A stretch of 64,000 nt of DNA from an uncultured Dyadobacter sp. (lineage in GTDB: Bacteria > Bacteroidota > Bacteroidia > Cytophagales > Spirosomataceae): positions 92,146 through 156,145 of the forward strand of contig NZ_CAMLSE010000020.1 of assembly GCF_946482605.1 (NCBI RefSeq). Direction: 5' to 3'. The stretch's first letter is position 1; every line of letters begins with the position of its first letter. This document shows positions 7,539 through 18,100 of this stretch, one piece after another. The notes beneath the pieces were generated by a model. It saw nothing but the letters and a program-made list of their open reading frames with translations. It was not told the origin of the DNA and did not search any database. The position numbers were made by a program, and so were the translations under genes.

Positions 7539-9596
7539 ATGAGTTTTCTCTTTCCGTCTTTCCTGTGGGGTTTGCTGGCTATCTCCGTACCCATTGCCGT
7601 CCACATTTTCAATTTCAGGCGGACCAAGAAGATCTACTTCACGAATGTAGCTTTTCTGAAAGCAGTGGAAACTCAGACACGGTCGGTGCGCCAGATCAAG
7701 CACTGGCTGGTCATGGCTGCACGTATCCTTGCGATCATCTGTCTTGCATTGGCATTTGCCCAGCCCTTCATTCCCGCTGAAAACCGCCTGGCTATGGACC
7801 GCAGAGGGATTACCAGTATTTATCTGGACAATTCGTTAAGCATGGAAAGCGAGTTGAACAACAAGCGTTACCTTGATATCGCGACCGGCCGACTGGGCGA
7901 TTTGCTTGGCTTGTTCAGAAATGCAGTATCATTACAACTGGTCACCAATGACTTTTCGCCCCAGGAACAGGGACTCTATCCTGCCGAAAAATTGCGCGAC
8001 CGGCTCACCACAATCAATCTTTCAAACACCACCCGGACGCTGGAACAGGTTTACAAACGTCAGGAAAACTTAATGGCCAGGCATTCACACACCGGCAAAA
8101 ACCAGCTTTTCTGGTTCTCTGATTTTCAGAAAAGCACATCAGGCAACCTTTCAGCAATCCGCACCGATACTACCAACCAGATTTTTCTGGTACCTGTCCA
8201 GGCCGCGGCCGAAAAAAACGTCTTTGTAGATTCGGCATGGCTCAATACGCCATTTATCCGTGAATTACAGAACAATATCCTGTTTGTGAAAGTGAGCAAT
8301 TCGGGAAACCAGGAGGCCCGTAATGTCGTATTGAAACTGAGTCTGGACGGCACGCAAGCTTCCACGGCGTCGGTGAATGTACCTGCCAGCGGCAGCGCTA
8401 CCGCGAAATTCAACTTCAATCTGAAAGGCAAGGGTTACAAGAAAGGTCAGATCACATTCGACGACTTCCCGGTGACCTTCGATAACAACTATTACTTTGT
8501 ACTGAACGCCTCTCCGCTGATACGGGTGCTTCATATTTACGGCCAGAAATCGGAGGGCAACTACATTGAGAACGTGTACGCCAATGACAGTCTATTTACC
8601 CTTCGGAGCTACAGCGCCCAGAACGTCGATCCGGGGCTGATCAAAGATTCGGACCTGGTTGTATTGGAGGGGGTCAATGCGCTCTCGGGTACATTGCCCC
8701 AGGATCTGCAGGCCTTCGTACGCGCCGGCGGAAGCCTGGCGATACTGCCACCACCGGTGCCTGCCGGGGATAGCTATGGCCGCTTCCTGAGCGCATTCGG
8801 CATCAATGGGCTCAATGTCGGTAAAAATGCTTCACTACCGCTTCCCCTGGCTGTGCCGGATCGCAATAACCCGTTTTTCAGCGACGTTTTCGAGGAGTCG
8901 GTCCGGCAGGAGATGAACCTGAACCTGCCAGCCGCGAACCCGGTTTGGAGCTGGGCTAACGCCGGACAGTCATTGCTGGCGCTTCGAAGCGGGCAGGTCT
9001 ACCTCAACCAACTGATAACCGGCCTTGGAAAGGCCTATGTTTTTGCCGCTCCGCTCAACCAGGAATTCGGTAATATTGCCCAGCATGCGATTTTTGTGCC
9101 GGTCATGTATAAGATCGCCGCATCGAGCGTGCGGCAGCAGCGAACCTCTTTTACATTTGATGAGAGCCCCATTAGCCTGCACATCGCCGATGCAAAGCCT
9201 AATTCGGTATATAAACTCAGAAAAAACAAAACCGAAATCATTCCTTTGCAACGGATCACCGGAAACCAGCTTCTCCTCGAAATTCCGGAAGGCGATCAAT
9301 TGGGTGAAGGATTGGCTGCGGGCTACTTCGAGCTCGTGCGGGACAATAAAACCGAGCAGATCATCGCCCTCAATCACAGCAATGCCGAATCACGATTGCA
9401 GTACTACTCTCCTGCCGAACTACGGGCGGCATTTTCGGGGCGGAAAAACGTGCAGGTTTTTGACAAGATCGACGACGATTCGTTCGCTACGGCCTTTCAG
9501 CAGCAAAATATGGGCACGCATCTGTGGAGATATTTCCTGTTTGCAGCGCTGTTTTTTCTACTCGCCGAAGTCGCCCTGATCCGGTTTGTCAGGTAG
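7539..9596 (+). CDS. BatA-domain (aerotolerance-like) membrane protein
   Basis: A 685-residue membrane protein. The N terminus is a clear BatA domain: FLWGLLAISVPIAVHIFNFR, a basic stretch, then a second membrane helix ending at LALAFAQPFIP. A periplasmic von Willebrand A-like region follows (about 90-240, beginning SIYLDNSLSMESE), then a beta-rich part and a glutaminase/ThuA-like segment (about 345-480). One C-terminal membrane helix anchors the end. Bat proteins were named for aerotolerance in Bacteroides, but this long form occurs alone in many Bacteroidota and its role is unclear. No MoxR ATPase or other bat gene is adjacent, so a classic Bat complex is not supported here. Confidence 0.85.
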   Translation: MSFLFPSFLWGLLAISVPIAVHIFNFRRTKKIYFTNVAFLKAVETQTRSVRQIKHWLVMAARILAIICLALAFAQPFIPAENRLAMDRRGITSIYLDNSLSMESELNNKRYLDIATGRLGDLLGLFRNAVSLQLVTNDFSPQEQGLYPAEKLRDRLTTINLSNTTRTLEQVYKRQENLMARHSHTGKNQLFWFSDFQKSTSGNLSAIRTDTTNQIFLVPVQAAAEKNVFVDSAWLNTPFIRELQNNILFVKVSNSGNQEARNVVLKLSLDGTQASTASVNVPASGSATAKFNFNLKGKGYKKGQITFDDFPVTFDNNYYFVLNASPLIRVLHIYGQKSEGNYIENVYANDSLFTLRSYSAQNVDPGLIKDSDLVVLEGVNALSGTLPQDLQAFVRAGGSLAILPPPVPAGDSYGRFLSAFGINGLNVGKNASLPLPLAVPDRNNPFFSDVFEESVRQEMNLNLPAANPVWSWANAGQSLLALRSGQVYLNQLITGLGKAYVFAAPLNQEFGNIAQHAIFVPVMYKIAASSVRQQRTSFTFDESPISLHIADAKPNSVYKLRKNKTEIIPLQRITGNQLLLEIPEGDQLGEGLAAGYFELVRDNKTEQIIALNHSNAESRLQYYSPAELRAAFSGRKNVQVFDKIDDDSFATAFQQQNMGTHLWRYFLFAALFFLLAEVALIRFVR

Positions 9597-9674
9597 CGGG
9601 CGCATATAAAACAAGGCATCATTTTTATCTGACTCGTTTTTCTCCCAATTTTGCGGGAAAATATAATCCTATCA

Positions 9675-10814
9675 ATGCTTTCATCCCGAATTGGAATTCT
9701 TGGCGGAGGACAACTGGGCCTGATGCTTTTGCAGGCGGCCGTAGACTGGAATCTGGACATCCATGTACTCGACCCGGACGCCGAGGCTCCGTGCAGACAA
9801 ATTGCACCTCATTTTACACAAGGTTCTTTACAGGACTATGACACCGTTTATAATTTTGGCAAAAACCTGGATGTAATCACCATTGAAATCGAGAAGGTGA
9901 ATGTGGAAGCGCTCGAAGCCCTGCAAAAGGAGGGAAAAAAGGTTTACCCCCAGCCATCGGTGATCAGGCAAATCCAGGACAAGCGCATTCAGAAACAATT
10001 TTATTCCGACCGGCAACTTCCCACAGCCGAATTTATATTGACCGAAGACAGGGAGGATACCGCCCGTTACGCCGACTTCCTGCCCGCATTTCACAAGCTG
10101 GGCAAGGACGGCTACGATGGTCGCGGCGTCCAGCGCCTGGCTTCCGCAGCTGACCTGGATAAAGCCTTTGATAAACCAGGACTTTTGGAAAAAGCGGTTC
10201 CTTTTCAAAAGGAGCTCGCTGTAATCGTGGCAAGGAATGCAAAAGGCGAGGTAGAGACCTTTCCGACTGTGGAAATGGTTTTTCATCCTGAACATAATCT
10301 GGTGGAGTACCTTTTTGCGCCTGCACAGATAACGGAGACCGTCAACGAGAAGGCGCAGGCGATCGCCCGTCAAACAGCAGAGGCGTTTGAGATAGTAGGA
10401 CTGCTGGCTGTGGAGCTTTTCCTGACACCGGACGGTGAGGTCCTGATCAATGAGGTAGCGCCCCGTCCGCACAACAGCGGCCATCACACGATCCGCGCTA
10501 ATGCCACCTCGCAGTATGAGCAGCATTGGCGAGCTATCCTGAACCTGCCGCTGGGAAGCACACACGCATACGGACCATCGGCGATGGTCAACCTGCTGGG
10601 CGAGGACGGCTATGAAGGGCCGGCTGTGTACGAAGGAATGGAAAAGCTGCTTGCAACCCCGCAGGTATTCCCGTTTCTCTACTGGAAGGCCATTACGAAG
10701 CCTTTCCGTAAGATGGGCCATATCACGATCATGGATTCGGATATCGATTCGCTGAAAGAAAAAGTGGATTTCGTTAAAAAGAACATCAAAGTAATCAGTA
10801 ACAAAACCAAGTAA
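9675..10814 (+). CDS. purK: 5-(carboxyamino)imidazole ribonucleotide synthase PurK
   Basis: A 379-residue ATP-grasp enzyme of purine synthesis that carboxylates AIR to N5-CAIR using ATP and bicarbonate. The N terminus SRIGILGGGQLGLML is the family signature. The ATP-grasp core includes KLGKDGYDGRGVQ and the metal-binding stretch NEVAPRPHNSGHHT. I chose the ATG at 9675 because the dinucleotide-like motif starts a few residues later; the upstream TTG at 9651 adds an unconserved tail. purE follows nine bases after the stop, giving a two-gene operon for the two steps from AIR to CAIR. Confidence 0.96.
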   Translation: MLSSRIGILGGGQLGLMLLQAAVDWNLDIHVLDPDAEAPCRQIAPHFTQGSLQDYDTVYNFGKNLDVITIEIEKVNVEALEALQKEGKKVYPQPSVIRQIQDKRIQKQFYSDRQLPTAEFILTEDREDTARYADFLPAFHKLGKDGYDGRGVQRLASAADLDKAFDKPGLLEKAVPFQKELAVIVARNAKGEVETFPTVEMVFHPEHNLVEYLFAPAQITETVNEKAQAIARQTAEAFEIVGLLAVELFLTPDGEVLINEVAPRPHNSGHHTIRANATSQYEQHWRAILNLPLGSTHAYGPSAMVNLLGEDGYEGPAVYEGMEKLLATPQVFPFLYWKAITKPFRKMGHITIMDSDIDSLKEKVDFVKKNIKVISNKTK

Positions 10815-10823
10815 TATAGACCA

Positions 10824-11315
10824 ATGGTTGGGATTATCATGGGCAGCCTTTCGGACAGAAAGGTAATGCAACTTGCCGCGGACGCGCTAACGGAACTGGG
10901 CATCGCGTTTGAAATGGAGATCGTGTCGGCTCACCGCACGCCTGAGCGTATGCTCGAATACGGCGCCTCCGCCCGCAGCCGCGGGTTACAGGTGATTATA
11001 GCCGGGGCAGGCGGCGCGGCGCATTTACCCGGTATGGTTGCCTCACTGACCTCGCTGCCTGTTATCGGCGTGCCGGTGCTGTCGAGCAATTCCATCGATG
11101 GCTGGGATTCGGTACTATCTATTCTGCAAATGCCGGCGGGCGTTCCCGTGGCTACGGTGGCATTGGACGGGGCCAGGAATGCCGGTATACTGGCTGCCCA
11201 GATCATCGGAGCGAGTGATCCGGAAGTAGGAAAAAGGCTCGATGCATTCAAAGAAAGCCTGAAAGAGAAAGTCGCAGTTATGAATGAGGAATTGAAAAAT
11301 CAACTTGGAAACTAG
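10824..11315 (+). CDS. purE: N5-CAIR mutase PurE
   Basis: A 163-residue class I PurE that converts N5-CAIR to CAIR, the step after PurK. The signatures are GIIMGSLSDRKVMQ (phosphate binding), VSAHRTPERM with the catalytic His, and IAGAGGAAHLPGM. Length is normal for the bacterial mutase. It lies nine bases downstream of purK and is surely cotranscribed with it. The presence of PurK confirms the two-step bacterial route rather than the direct AIR carboxylase (class II). Confidence 0.97.
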   Translation: MVGIIMGSLSDRKVMQLAADALTELGIAFEMEIVSAHRTPERMLEYGASARSRGLQVIIAGAGGAAHLPGMVASLTSLPVIGVPVLSSNSIDGWDSVLSILQMPAGVPVATVALDGARNAGILAAQIIGASDPEVGKRLDAFKESLKEKVAVMNEELKNQLGN

Positions 11316-11375
11316 GTTGTCTTTAGTATTTTCGTAGAAAATTAACTCCACTAAAAAATAGAATCCGACCCGGTT

Positions 11376-11993
11376 ATGGAAGACGAATTCCCAAAGAAAA
11401 GAAATGTCCGTCCCACTGAAAAGTCGAATTTGCCTATTGTAACGTTGCTGGTGTTGGTGCTGCTGGTATTAGCGATGCTTTACGTAGGCTATGAGTATAT
11501 TTCCGATAGTTCTTCCAGCTCCGAAGAGCTCACTTCTGTAGTTGTAGATTCCACAGTGGAGGAAACCCCGACGGAGGCCATTACCGATCAACCTGCGCCA
11601 GTCGAAGCGTCCAAGCCCGAGCCAGCGAAAGAGACGCCAAAAGAAGCCAAGAAAGAAGAAAAACCGGCCATTTCAGCCGCATCCATCGGTGGCGAGGAAA
11701 TTACGCATACCGTCCAGGGTGGCGAGACCTTTTCGAGCATTGCGTCCCGTTACAATCTAAAAACGGAGACCTTAAAGGGCCTCAATTCCTCTGTAACGGA
11801 TGTTAAAGCTGGGGTAACGAAGCTGAAAATACAGGTAAAAGCAGTTCATACAGTGGGTGCGGGCGATGTGCTCCGTGTGGTTGCCAGTAAATACGGCGTC
11901 AGCAAAGAGGCGTTGATGAAAGCCAACGGCAAGAGCCGCGATTTCTCCGAAAGGGGTGAAAAACTGGTTATTCCATTCCCTGACAGAAAGTAA
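11376..11993 (+). CDS. Membrane-anchored protein with two LysM-type repeats
   Basis: A 205-residue protein with a cytosolic tail, one membrane helix (about 20-43) and a Pro/Glu/Lys-rich linker (55-105). Two LysM-type repeats follow, beginning ITHTVQGGETFSSIA and VHTVGAGDVLRVVAS. LysM repeats bind peptidoglycan or chitin-type glycans, so the protein probably tethers the inner membrane to the cell wall. No hydrolase domain is attached. It starts 60 bases after purE and may be transcribed with the purine genes, though a functional link is not evident. A strong terminator follows. Confidence 0.85.
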   Translation: MEDEFPKKRNVRPTEKSNLPIVTLLVLVLLVLAMLYVGYEYISDSSSSSEELTSVVVDSTVEETPTEAITDQPAPVEASKPEPAKETPKEAKKEEKPAISAASIGGEEITHTVQGGETFSSIASRYNLKTETLKGLNSSVTDVKAGVTKLKIQVKAVHTVGAGDVLRVVASKYGVSKEALMKANGKSRDFSERGEKLVIPFPDRK

Positions 11994-12022
11994 TCTGTTA
12001 CTAAAAAAGTATAGATACAAAG

Positions 12023-12056
12023 AATCCCGGGGCTGACCGTCCCGGGATTTTCTTTG
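12023..12056 (+). terminator. Rho-independent terminator after the LysM gene
   Basis: AATCCCGGG and CCCGGGATT form a 9-bp perfect stem followed by TTCTTTG. It is in the gap between the LysM gene and the convergent large outer membrane protein gene. Confidence 0.7.
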
Positions 12057-12086
12057 CACTGAGGAAGGGTTTAATATCCGAATAGC

Positions 12087-14984
12087 CTAGTTATTGAATC
12101 CTCTCCCACCCCCGGGAGTGCGTTCGCCTCCGCCGGGGAAGCCTGTTCCGCCATCGTAATCACGTCTTCTGTAATTGCCATCATTCGAAGGCATTTTACC
12201 AAAGTTGCGCAGGGTGTAAGTGAATGTGAGCATAGCGTACTGCGTCAGCACCCGGTTGGTGACGTCCTGCACATAGGTTTCAGTCACATTGCGGCTGATG
12301 CTGTTATTCTGTTTGAGGATATCGAATACTGTCAGTTTCAATTCCCCTGCATTGTTTTTCAGGAATTTCTTGCCCACACTCGCATTCCACAAGGTGAAGT
12401 TCTGGTTGTAACCTGCACCCAATCCACGATAAGACTGGTTGCTGATATCGCTTTGCAAGACAAATCCTTTCCCGAAAATCCAGTTCACTTTGCCCGTAAG
12501 GCTTTGTGTGTAATAGTTGTTGTTCAGATTAGGCTGAATACTGTTGCGGACCACGTTGTAATTACCCGAATAGGCGACCGTAAAGTCGAGTTTATCACTG
12601 ATGTTACTACTTACGACAAGCCCTTGAGACACCGCATACGTATTCGAGAAGTTGGGCACATTATTGATCATACCCGGCGACCGGAGGTAATTAAACCCGG
12701 TGGTAAGATTCAGGTTCAGTTTCAATGGCGCCACCGGTTTTCCGTAGGTAAAAAAGGACCGTGCATTCCAGCTGCCGTCAACGTTAATGGGCGAGGTTAG
12801 TTTCGCGCCCCTTTCCAGTACGATCCCGTTTGGTAACGGAGTAGGCTCCTGGGCAATGAATGTGGAGTTGACAATCGCATTGTTGGTCTGGGTTACAAAA
12901 AGCATCGCATTGAAATTGTAAGGACGTTTGGCACCCGCCAGCGAGTACCGGAAGCTTAACATGTTACGGTATTCCTGTTTCAGGTCGGGGTTACCGGCTG
13001 TCAGCGACAATGGATTACTGTTATCTACCACATTCTGCAACTGCGAAATCGAAGGCTGATTGGTGGAGCTCCGAAAAAAGGCGCGGAACTGCGTACCGGT
13101 TTTGGAACGATAGTTCACCATCAGGTTCGGCAGGACGTTGGTAAACGACTGATCGACTTTGTTGTTGACCGGCGCCAATTGCTGGCTGTACAATCCGGTA
13201 TTCTGGAAATCGACGCCCAAGTTAGCCGACCAGCTGTTCTTACGGTAACGGTAGCCGATCCCGGCGCGGTTGGTAATGTAACGGTTATCAAAATTGTTGG
13301 TCAGCAGCGAATCCAGATCCGAATAGGTCCCCTCGTCATAGCTCATATTGTAGGTATCCTTGTTGGAATTGCTGTTACTGACCGTCAAACCGTAATTGAA
13401 TTGTAACTGCCCGGTGGTGCTGATGGGTTCGGTGTAGACCAGGTTACCTCCTAATGTCACTCCATCCGAATGCGTAAAGCTGCGCTGGTCGATCGTATCC
13501 CCGCGCATCGCTGTGTCGGGCAAGGCGAGGTTATCGAAATAAATGTTCCGCGAATACAGGTCACGGCGTCCGTTTTTATCATTAATCTGTGTGTTGAAAT
13601 TAAATGAAACCGTCCGGCCCTTCTTCTCAAATGCGTGGCGGAACAAGAGGTCATTGGAAAAGTTATAGCCCTTATTCACGTTCGCGGAACTGTTGTTGGA
13701 ACTGTTGATTTTGCTTCCGTCTGTTACCAATGTGGTTAATCCGGCCTTGACACTACCTGAATGATTGTCCTGAAAACTCAGGCGGGGCGTGATAATCAAT
13801 GAATTTTTCGGGTCAATGTTATATTCCACACGAAAATTCAGTCTGTGGTTCGAGTTGGTCGAATTGGTCCGGCTGTTTTCATTATAGAGCTGATCCCCTG
13901 CCCCACCCTGTAAAAAATACTGCTGGGCAGTCGATTGCACATTGGTATTGCTGGTTCTGTTGAAGAAATAGCTTCCCGAGACCTCAACCTTCTTACCGAT
14001 CTTATTGGCATAGTTCAGGCCGAAGGAATTGGTTCCGGTAATGCCACTCTGATTGCCCACCAGGAAATTGCCGGCCGATCCGCCCCCACCGCGATTGCCC
14101 CCGCCTCCACCGGAAACGCCCAGCAGATCCTGACTTGAAAAGTTCTGGACATTGATATTATTGCTAAGCCCGATCACCGATATACGCTGATTGCCTTTGA
14201 AAAAACTGACATTACCGCCGGCCTGGTAGCGGTCATCCAGTCCGTAACCGGCAAATACCTTTCCAAACTGCCCCATTCTCTTATCTGCCTTGGTTACGAT
14301 ATTGATGGTTTTCTGCGCACTGCCGTCATCGAAGCCTGTAAACTGCGCCTGGTCGCTGAGCTTGTCAAAAACCTCAATTTTATCGACTACTTCGGCGGGC
14401 AGCGATTTCAATGTCAATGCCGCGTCATCACCAAAAAAGGGCTTACCATCGACCAGGACCCGATTCACGGTCTCGCCATGCGCGGTGACCGTTCCGTTTG
14501 TGACCGTGATGCCCGGCATTTTTTGAATAAGATCTTCGGAAGTAGCGTCCGGGTTTGTTTTAAATGCAGCAGCATTAAACTGGGTAGTGTCCCCTTTTTG
14601 TTCCATGGCGGTTACCTGGCCAACCACTTTCACCTCTTTCAGGTTAGCCACCGATTCGGTCAGATGGATCGTGCCCAGGTCCTGAACATCCTTACTAACC
14701 GTCACCAGCTGAGTGAAATCCTTGTAGCTCAGGTAAGTCACTTTTACCAGGTAGGAAACCTGTTTGGTCAGCCCGGTAAAAACAAATTTGCCATTGACAT
14801 CCGTCGTCACATACTCCGGTTTGGCGTCCGGAGTGTTCCGGCTCACGGCCACGTAGGCCCCTGCTACCGCATCCCTGCTCGTGCTGTCGAGCACGGTGCC
14901 GGTGATCTGCGCATTTTGCGCCTGAGTGAATGCCGGGCTGGCCAAACCGGCCAGCAAAAGGACGAAGCATGTAATTCTGTTCAT
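12087..14984 (-). CDS. TonB-linked outer membrane beta-barrel protein with carboxypeptidase-like domain
   Basis: A 965-residue outer membrane protein. A signal peptide ends near SPAFTQAQ. A carboxypeptidase regulatory-like beta-sandwich follows (about 24-110), then a TonB-receptor-like plug (about 130-230; FKTNPDATSEDLIQKMPGI, VLVDGKPFFGDDA) and a long barrel of the OMP_b-brl_3 kind. It differs from SusC: no SusD partner is present. Low-complexity Gly stretches occur at about residue 300 and at the C terminus (GGTGFPGGGERTPGGG). I chose the ATG at 14984, which opens the signal peptide; the upstream alternative adds 15 unlikely residues. Such proteins may move peptides or small ligands or shape the surface; the substrate is unknown. 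Confidence 0.88.
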   Translation of the reverse strand: MNRITCFVLLLAGLASPAFTQAQNAQITGTVLDSTSRDAVAGAYVAVSRNTPDAKPEYVTTDVNGKFVFTGLTKQVSYLVKVTYLSYKDFTQLVTVSKDVQDLGTIHLTESVANLKEVKVVGQVTAMEQKGDTTQFNAAAFKTNPDATSEDLIQKMPGITVTNGTVTAHGETVNRVLVDGKPFFGDDAALTLKSLPAEVVDKIEVFDKLSDQAQFTGFDDGSAQKTINIVTKADKRMGQFGKVFAGYGLDDRYQAGGNVSFFKGNQRISVIGLSNNINVQNFSSQDLLGVSGGGGGNRGGGGSAGNFLVGNQSGITGTNSFGLNYANKIGKKVEVSGSYFFNRTSNTNVQSTAQQYFLQGGAGDQLYNENSRTNSTNSNHRLNFRVEYNIDPKNSLIITPRLSFQDNHSGSVKAGLTTLVTDGSKINSSNNSSANVNKGYNFSNDLLFRHAFEKKGRTVSFNFNTQINDKNGRRDLYSRNIYFDNLALPDTAMRGDTIDQRSFTHSDGVTLGGNLVYTEPISTTGQLQFNYGLTVSNSNSNKDTYNMSYDEGTYSDLDSLLTNNFDNRYITNRAGIGYRYRKNSWSANLGVDFQNTGLYSQQLAPVNNKVDQSFTNVLPNLMVNYRSKTGTQFRAFFRSSTNQPSISQLQNVVDNSNPLSLTAGNPDLKQEYRNMLSFRYSLAGAKRPYNFNAMLFVTQTNNAIVNSTFIAQEPTPLPNGIVLERGAKLTSPINVDGSWNARSFFTYGKPVAPLKLNLNLTTGFNYLRSPGMINNVPNFSNTYAVSQGLVVSSNISDKLDFTVAYSGNYNVVRNSIQPNLNNNYYTQSLTGKVNWIFGKGFVLQSDISNQSYRGLGAGYNQNFTLWNASVGKKFLKNNAGELKLTVFDILKQNNSISRNVTETYVQDVTNRVLTQYAMLTFTYTLRNFGKMPSNDGNYRRRDYDGGTGFPGGGERTPGGGRGFNN

Positions 14985-15123
14985 GACATGTAAAGGTTTA
15001 TTGCTGGTTAGAGCTCCCTTACCCAACAAAGTTTAATGCCTTCCGGCAACAAACCTTTACAATCGACAGATTCCGATGTATTTGTAGATCAATCCCTGAA
15101 ATTTACCGACGAAAACCTCCGTG

Positions 15124-18100
15124 CTATCCAAGCCATTCTCCTAACAATCCCTTATAACTGGCCAAAAATCTTGCATATGCCTTTTCCAATTGGGGCAATG
15201 CGTCCGCCAGTGTGCTCGTATCATCCGATTTGAGCCTCCATTCCGCGTCGCGCGCGATTTCAGCCACTTGGGAAACGCCGACGGTCCCTCCGCTTCCCTT
15301 CAGGGTATGCAGATTGCTCTTGACGGTTTTGATATCGCCGGTCCGGTAAGCTTCCACTGCGCCCTCGACCAATTCGGTGGCTTCGCTGACAAAATCTTCA
15401 AAAACCGACCAGACCAGGTCTGCTCCTCCGATCCCCGCCAGCTGGTCGATAATTTCCTTGTCCAGCACCGGCAGCATCGCTTCCTGCGCAATTTCCTTTT
15501 GTATCTGTTCGAGCTTTCGGTTTTCCATATTCCCCATCAGCTCTTTCACCTTTTGAACCAGCGTCTGAGCCCGGATCGGCTTGGCGATATAGTCATCCAT
15601 TCCCTGGCTCATAAACCGGTCCCGGTCTTCCTTCATCGAATAGGCGGTCATGGCCACGATCGGCGCCAGGCCTTTTGCATACCGCTTTTTCAGTTCCTGG
15701 GACGTTTCCACTCCGTCCATATCAGGCATCTGGATATCCATGAAAATAATGTCATAGGCTTTTTCCCCGGACCCGTACCTGGTTTCCACCATTTCAATGG
15801 CCTTGAATCCGCTTTCCGCCAGATCGACCTGGCAACCGGATTTTTTCAGGATTTCGTTGGCCACTTTACGGTTTACCGCATTGTCGTCCACAAGCAGTAT
15901 CAATGGGTGATAATCGCGGAACACATCCTCGATCGGCGTTTCTTCCATTAAGGTAACCGTGCTGACCTGCGCAATGGAGGTTTCCTTCGTTTCAAATGTA
16001 AACCAAAAGGTACTGCCCTCTCCCAGCGTCGACTCCACACCGATCTCTCCGTTCATCAATGCGCAAAGCTGTTTGGAAATAGCCAATCCAAGTCCGGTAC
16101 CTCCAAACGACTTGCGGGACGAATTATCGAGCTGCGTAAAAGAGGTAAACAGGATCTGCCGGTCGGTCGCACTGATACCGATACCCGAATCCTGGACCTC
16201 GACTTTGATCTTATGAAACAGGCCGTCTTTTTTCAACAAAGTCAGAAACACTTGTACCGCTCCGTTCTCGGTGAATTTCAATGCATTGGAGGTCAGGTTG
16301 GAAAGTATTTGCAATAACCTGGTCTGGTCCGCGATGATGAACTTGGGTATATCCGGGGCGATGTGGTAGCTGAGTGTATTGCCTTTGCTCTTGGCGGTTT
16401 GTCCAAACAGCGACACGAGTTTGAGCAGCAATTCCTCCACGGAAATCGGTGCCTCGTGCAGCTCCATTTTCCCTGCCTCGATTTTTGAAAGGTCCAGAAT
16501 GTCGTTCAAAATATTGAGCAGCGTCTCCGAAGAGCGCTTGATCGTCAGGACATAATCCTTTTGTTCTACATTCAAAGGCGTTTCACCGAGCAAATCGATC
16601 ATCCCGATCACCCCGTTCATCGGCGTCCGGATCTCGTGGCTCATATTAGCCAGGAAGCCTTCCTTCACCTTCAGGGAACGCTCGGCATGCTCTTTGGCTT
16701 TGAGCAGTTCCAGCTCATTGCGTTTCAACTCGGTGATATCGCGTGCCAGTACAGCCACTTCCGTGGGCTTCCCCTTGTCATTGGTAAACATCAGCATGTT
16801 GATCATGAACTGACGCTCGGTACCGTCCTTGCGGTACATGGTAATCTCGAAATTCCGCAGGCTCTTGGTCTTTCTAAGTCGTATCAATGCGGAATGGATG
16901 CGCTTTTTATCCGGGAAAAATTCCGTGATCCTGTGTCCGATCACATCCTCAGGCAGGTAACCCAGGCGTTTAAGCACCGACTGGCTGATCATCGTGATCT
17001 CTCCTGCGCGGTTGATCCGGCAATAGATGTCCTGCAAGTTCTCAAAGATTCCCCTGAAAAGCTCCTCGCTGTGTCTCAACGAAAGCTCTGCCTCCTTCCG
17101 TCGCGTGATGTCCCTGGCAATACCGGAGACCTCCTCGATGACCCCATCCGCATAATGGATAGGGTTGAGGTAAAATTCAAGCCACATTTCCCCAGAGTCC
17201 TTCCGGTCGATCTTGAACTCGAAATACTGCGGCTCACCGCGCAGGGCCTGCCGGTATTTGGTTTCCAGTGTACGGCGGTTGCTGTTACCCACCATCCGCC
17301 ATCCGAATTTCTCGGCGCTGACCTGAAGTGAAGGTCTGACACCAAGCTGGTTATGAATCAGATCGGCATAATTCCTATTGAATGAGGTGAGTTGCAGTGA
17401 TTTATTCACCGACCAGATCAAATGCGAGCTGCTATCGAAAATAGCATTCAATCGGGCCAGGTACTTGCTGAGCTCCTCTTCGTTCTGCTTGCGGGCGATC
17501 GCCATCGCTACCTGTCCCGAAATGAATTCGAGCAGTTCCAGGTCGCGGGTATCGAACATCTTGGGATCGTCATAGGACTTGACCCCGATAATGCCCGTCA
17601 CCCGATCGCCTATACGCAACGGTACGCAAAGCAGTAGCTTCGGCGTGACCCCGTACAGGTAAAGACTGTTGGTCTTGGCCAGCTGTTCAATGTTTTCGTC
17701 GGAAAGGAATAGCGGCTTGTTGGAAGCGATCGCGTATTCGGTGAGGCCGTTTCCCAGTTTCCGTTTGGTAAATCGCACATTTCCCCTGAAATACTGGTCC
17801 ACATAATAGGGAAAGTAGATGTAGCTTTTACTGGGATCGTAGAGGGCGATGAAGAAGTTTTTCACATCGATGATCTTGCCCAGCTCTTCATGTATTCCCT
17901 GGTAAAATTCATCCAGGTTCTGCGTATTGACCGTCCAGTTCGCAATGCTGTAATACAGGTTCTGTGCCTTTTCTGCCCTGATTTTTTCTGTAAAATCATT
18001 GAGAATGCAGCGGAATGCGGTCGGTTTGCCGTTATCGAAGCGGCAATTGACGCTGCCCGCCACAAAAACCTTTTTACCCTCCCTGCTCAAAAATACCGCT

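Noticed and set aside
9828..10871. 347-codon open frame on the minus strand
   Set aside because: Antisense of purK and purE, which are clear; no domain in the antisense product.
15190..17331. Two long plus-strand frames
   Set aside because: Antisense of the hybrid kinase, whose domains fill the whole region.
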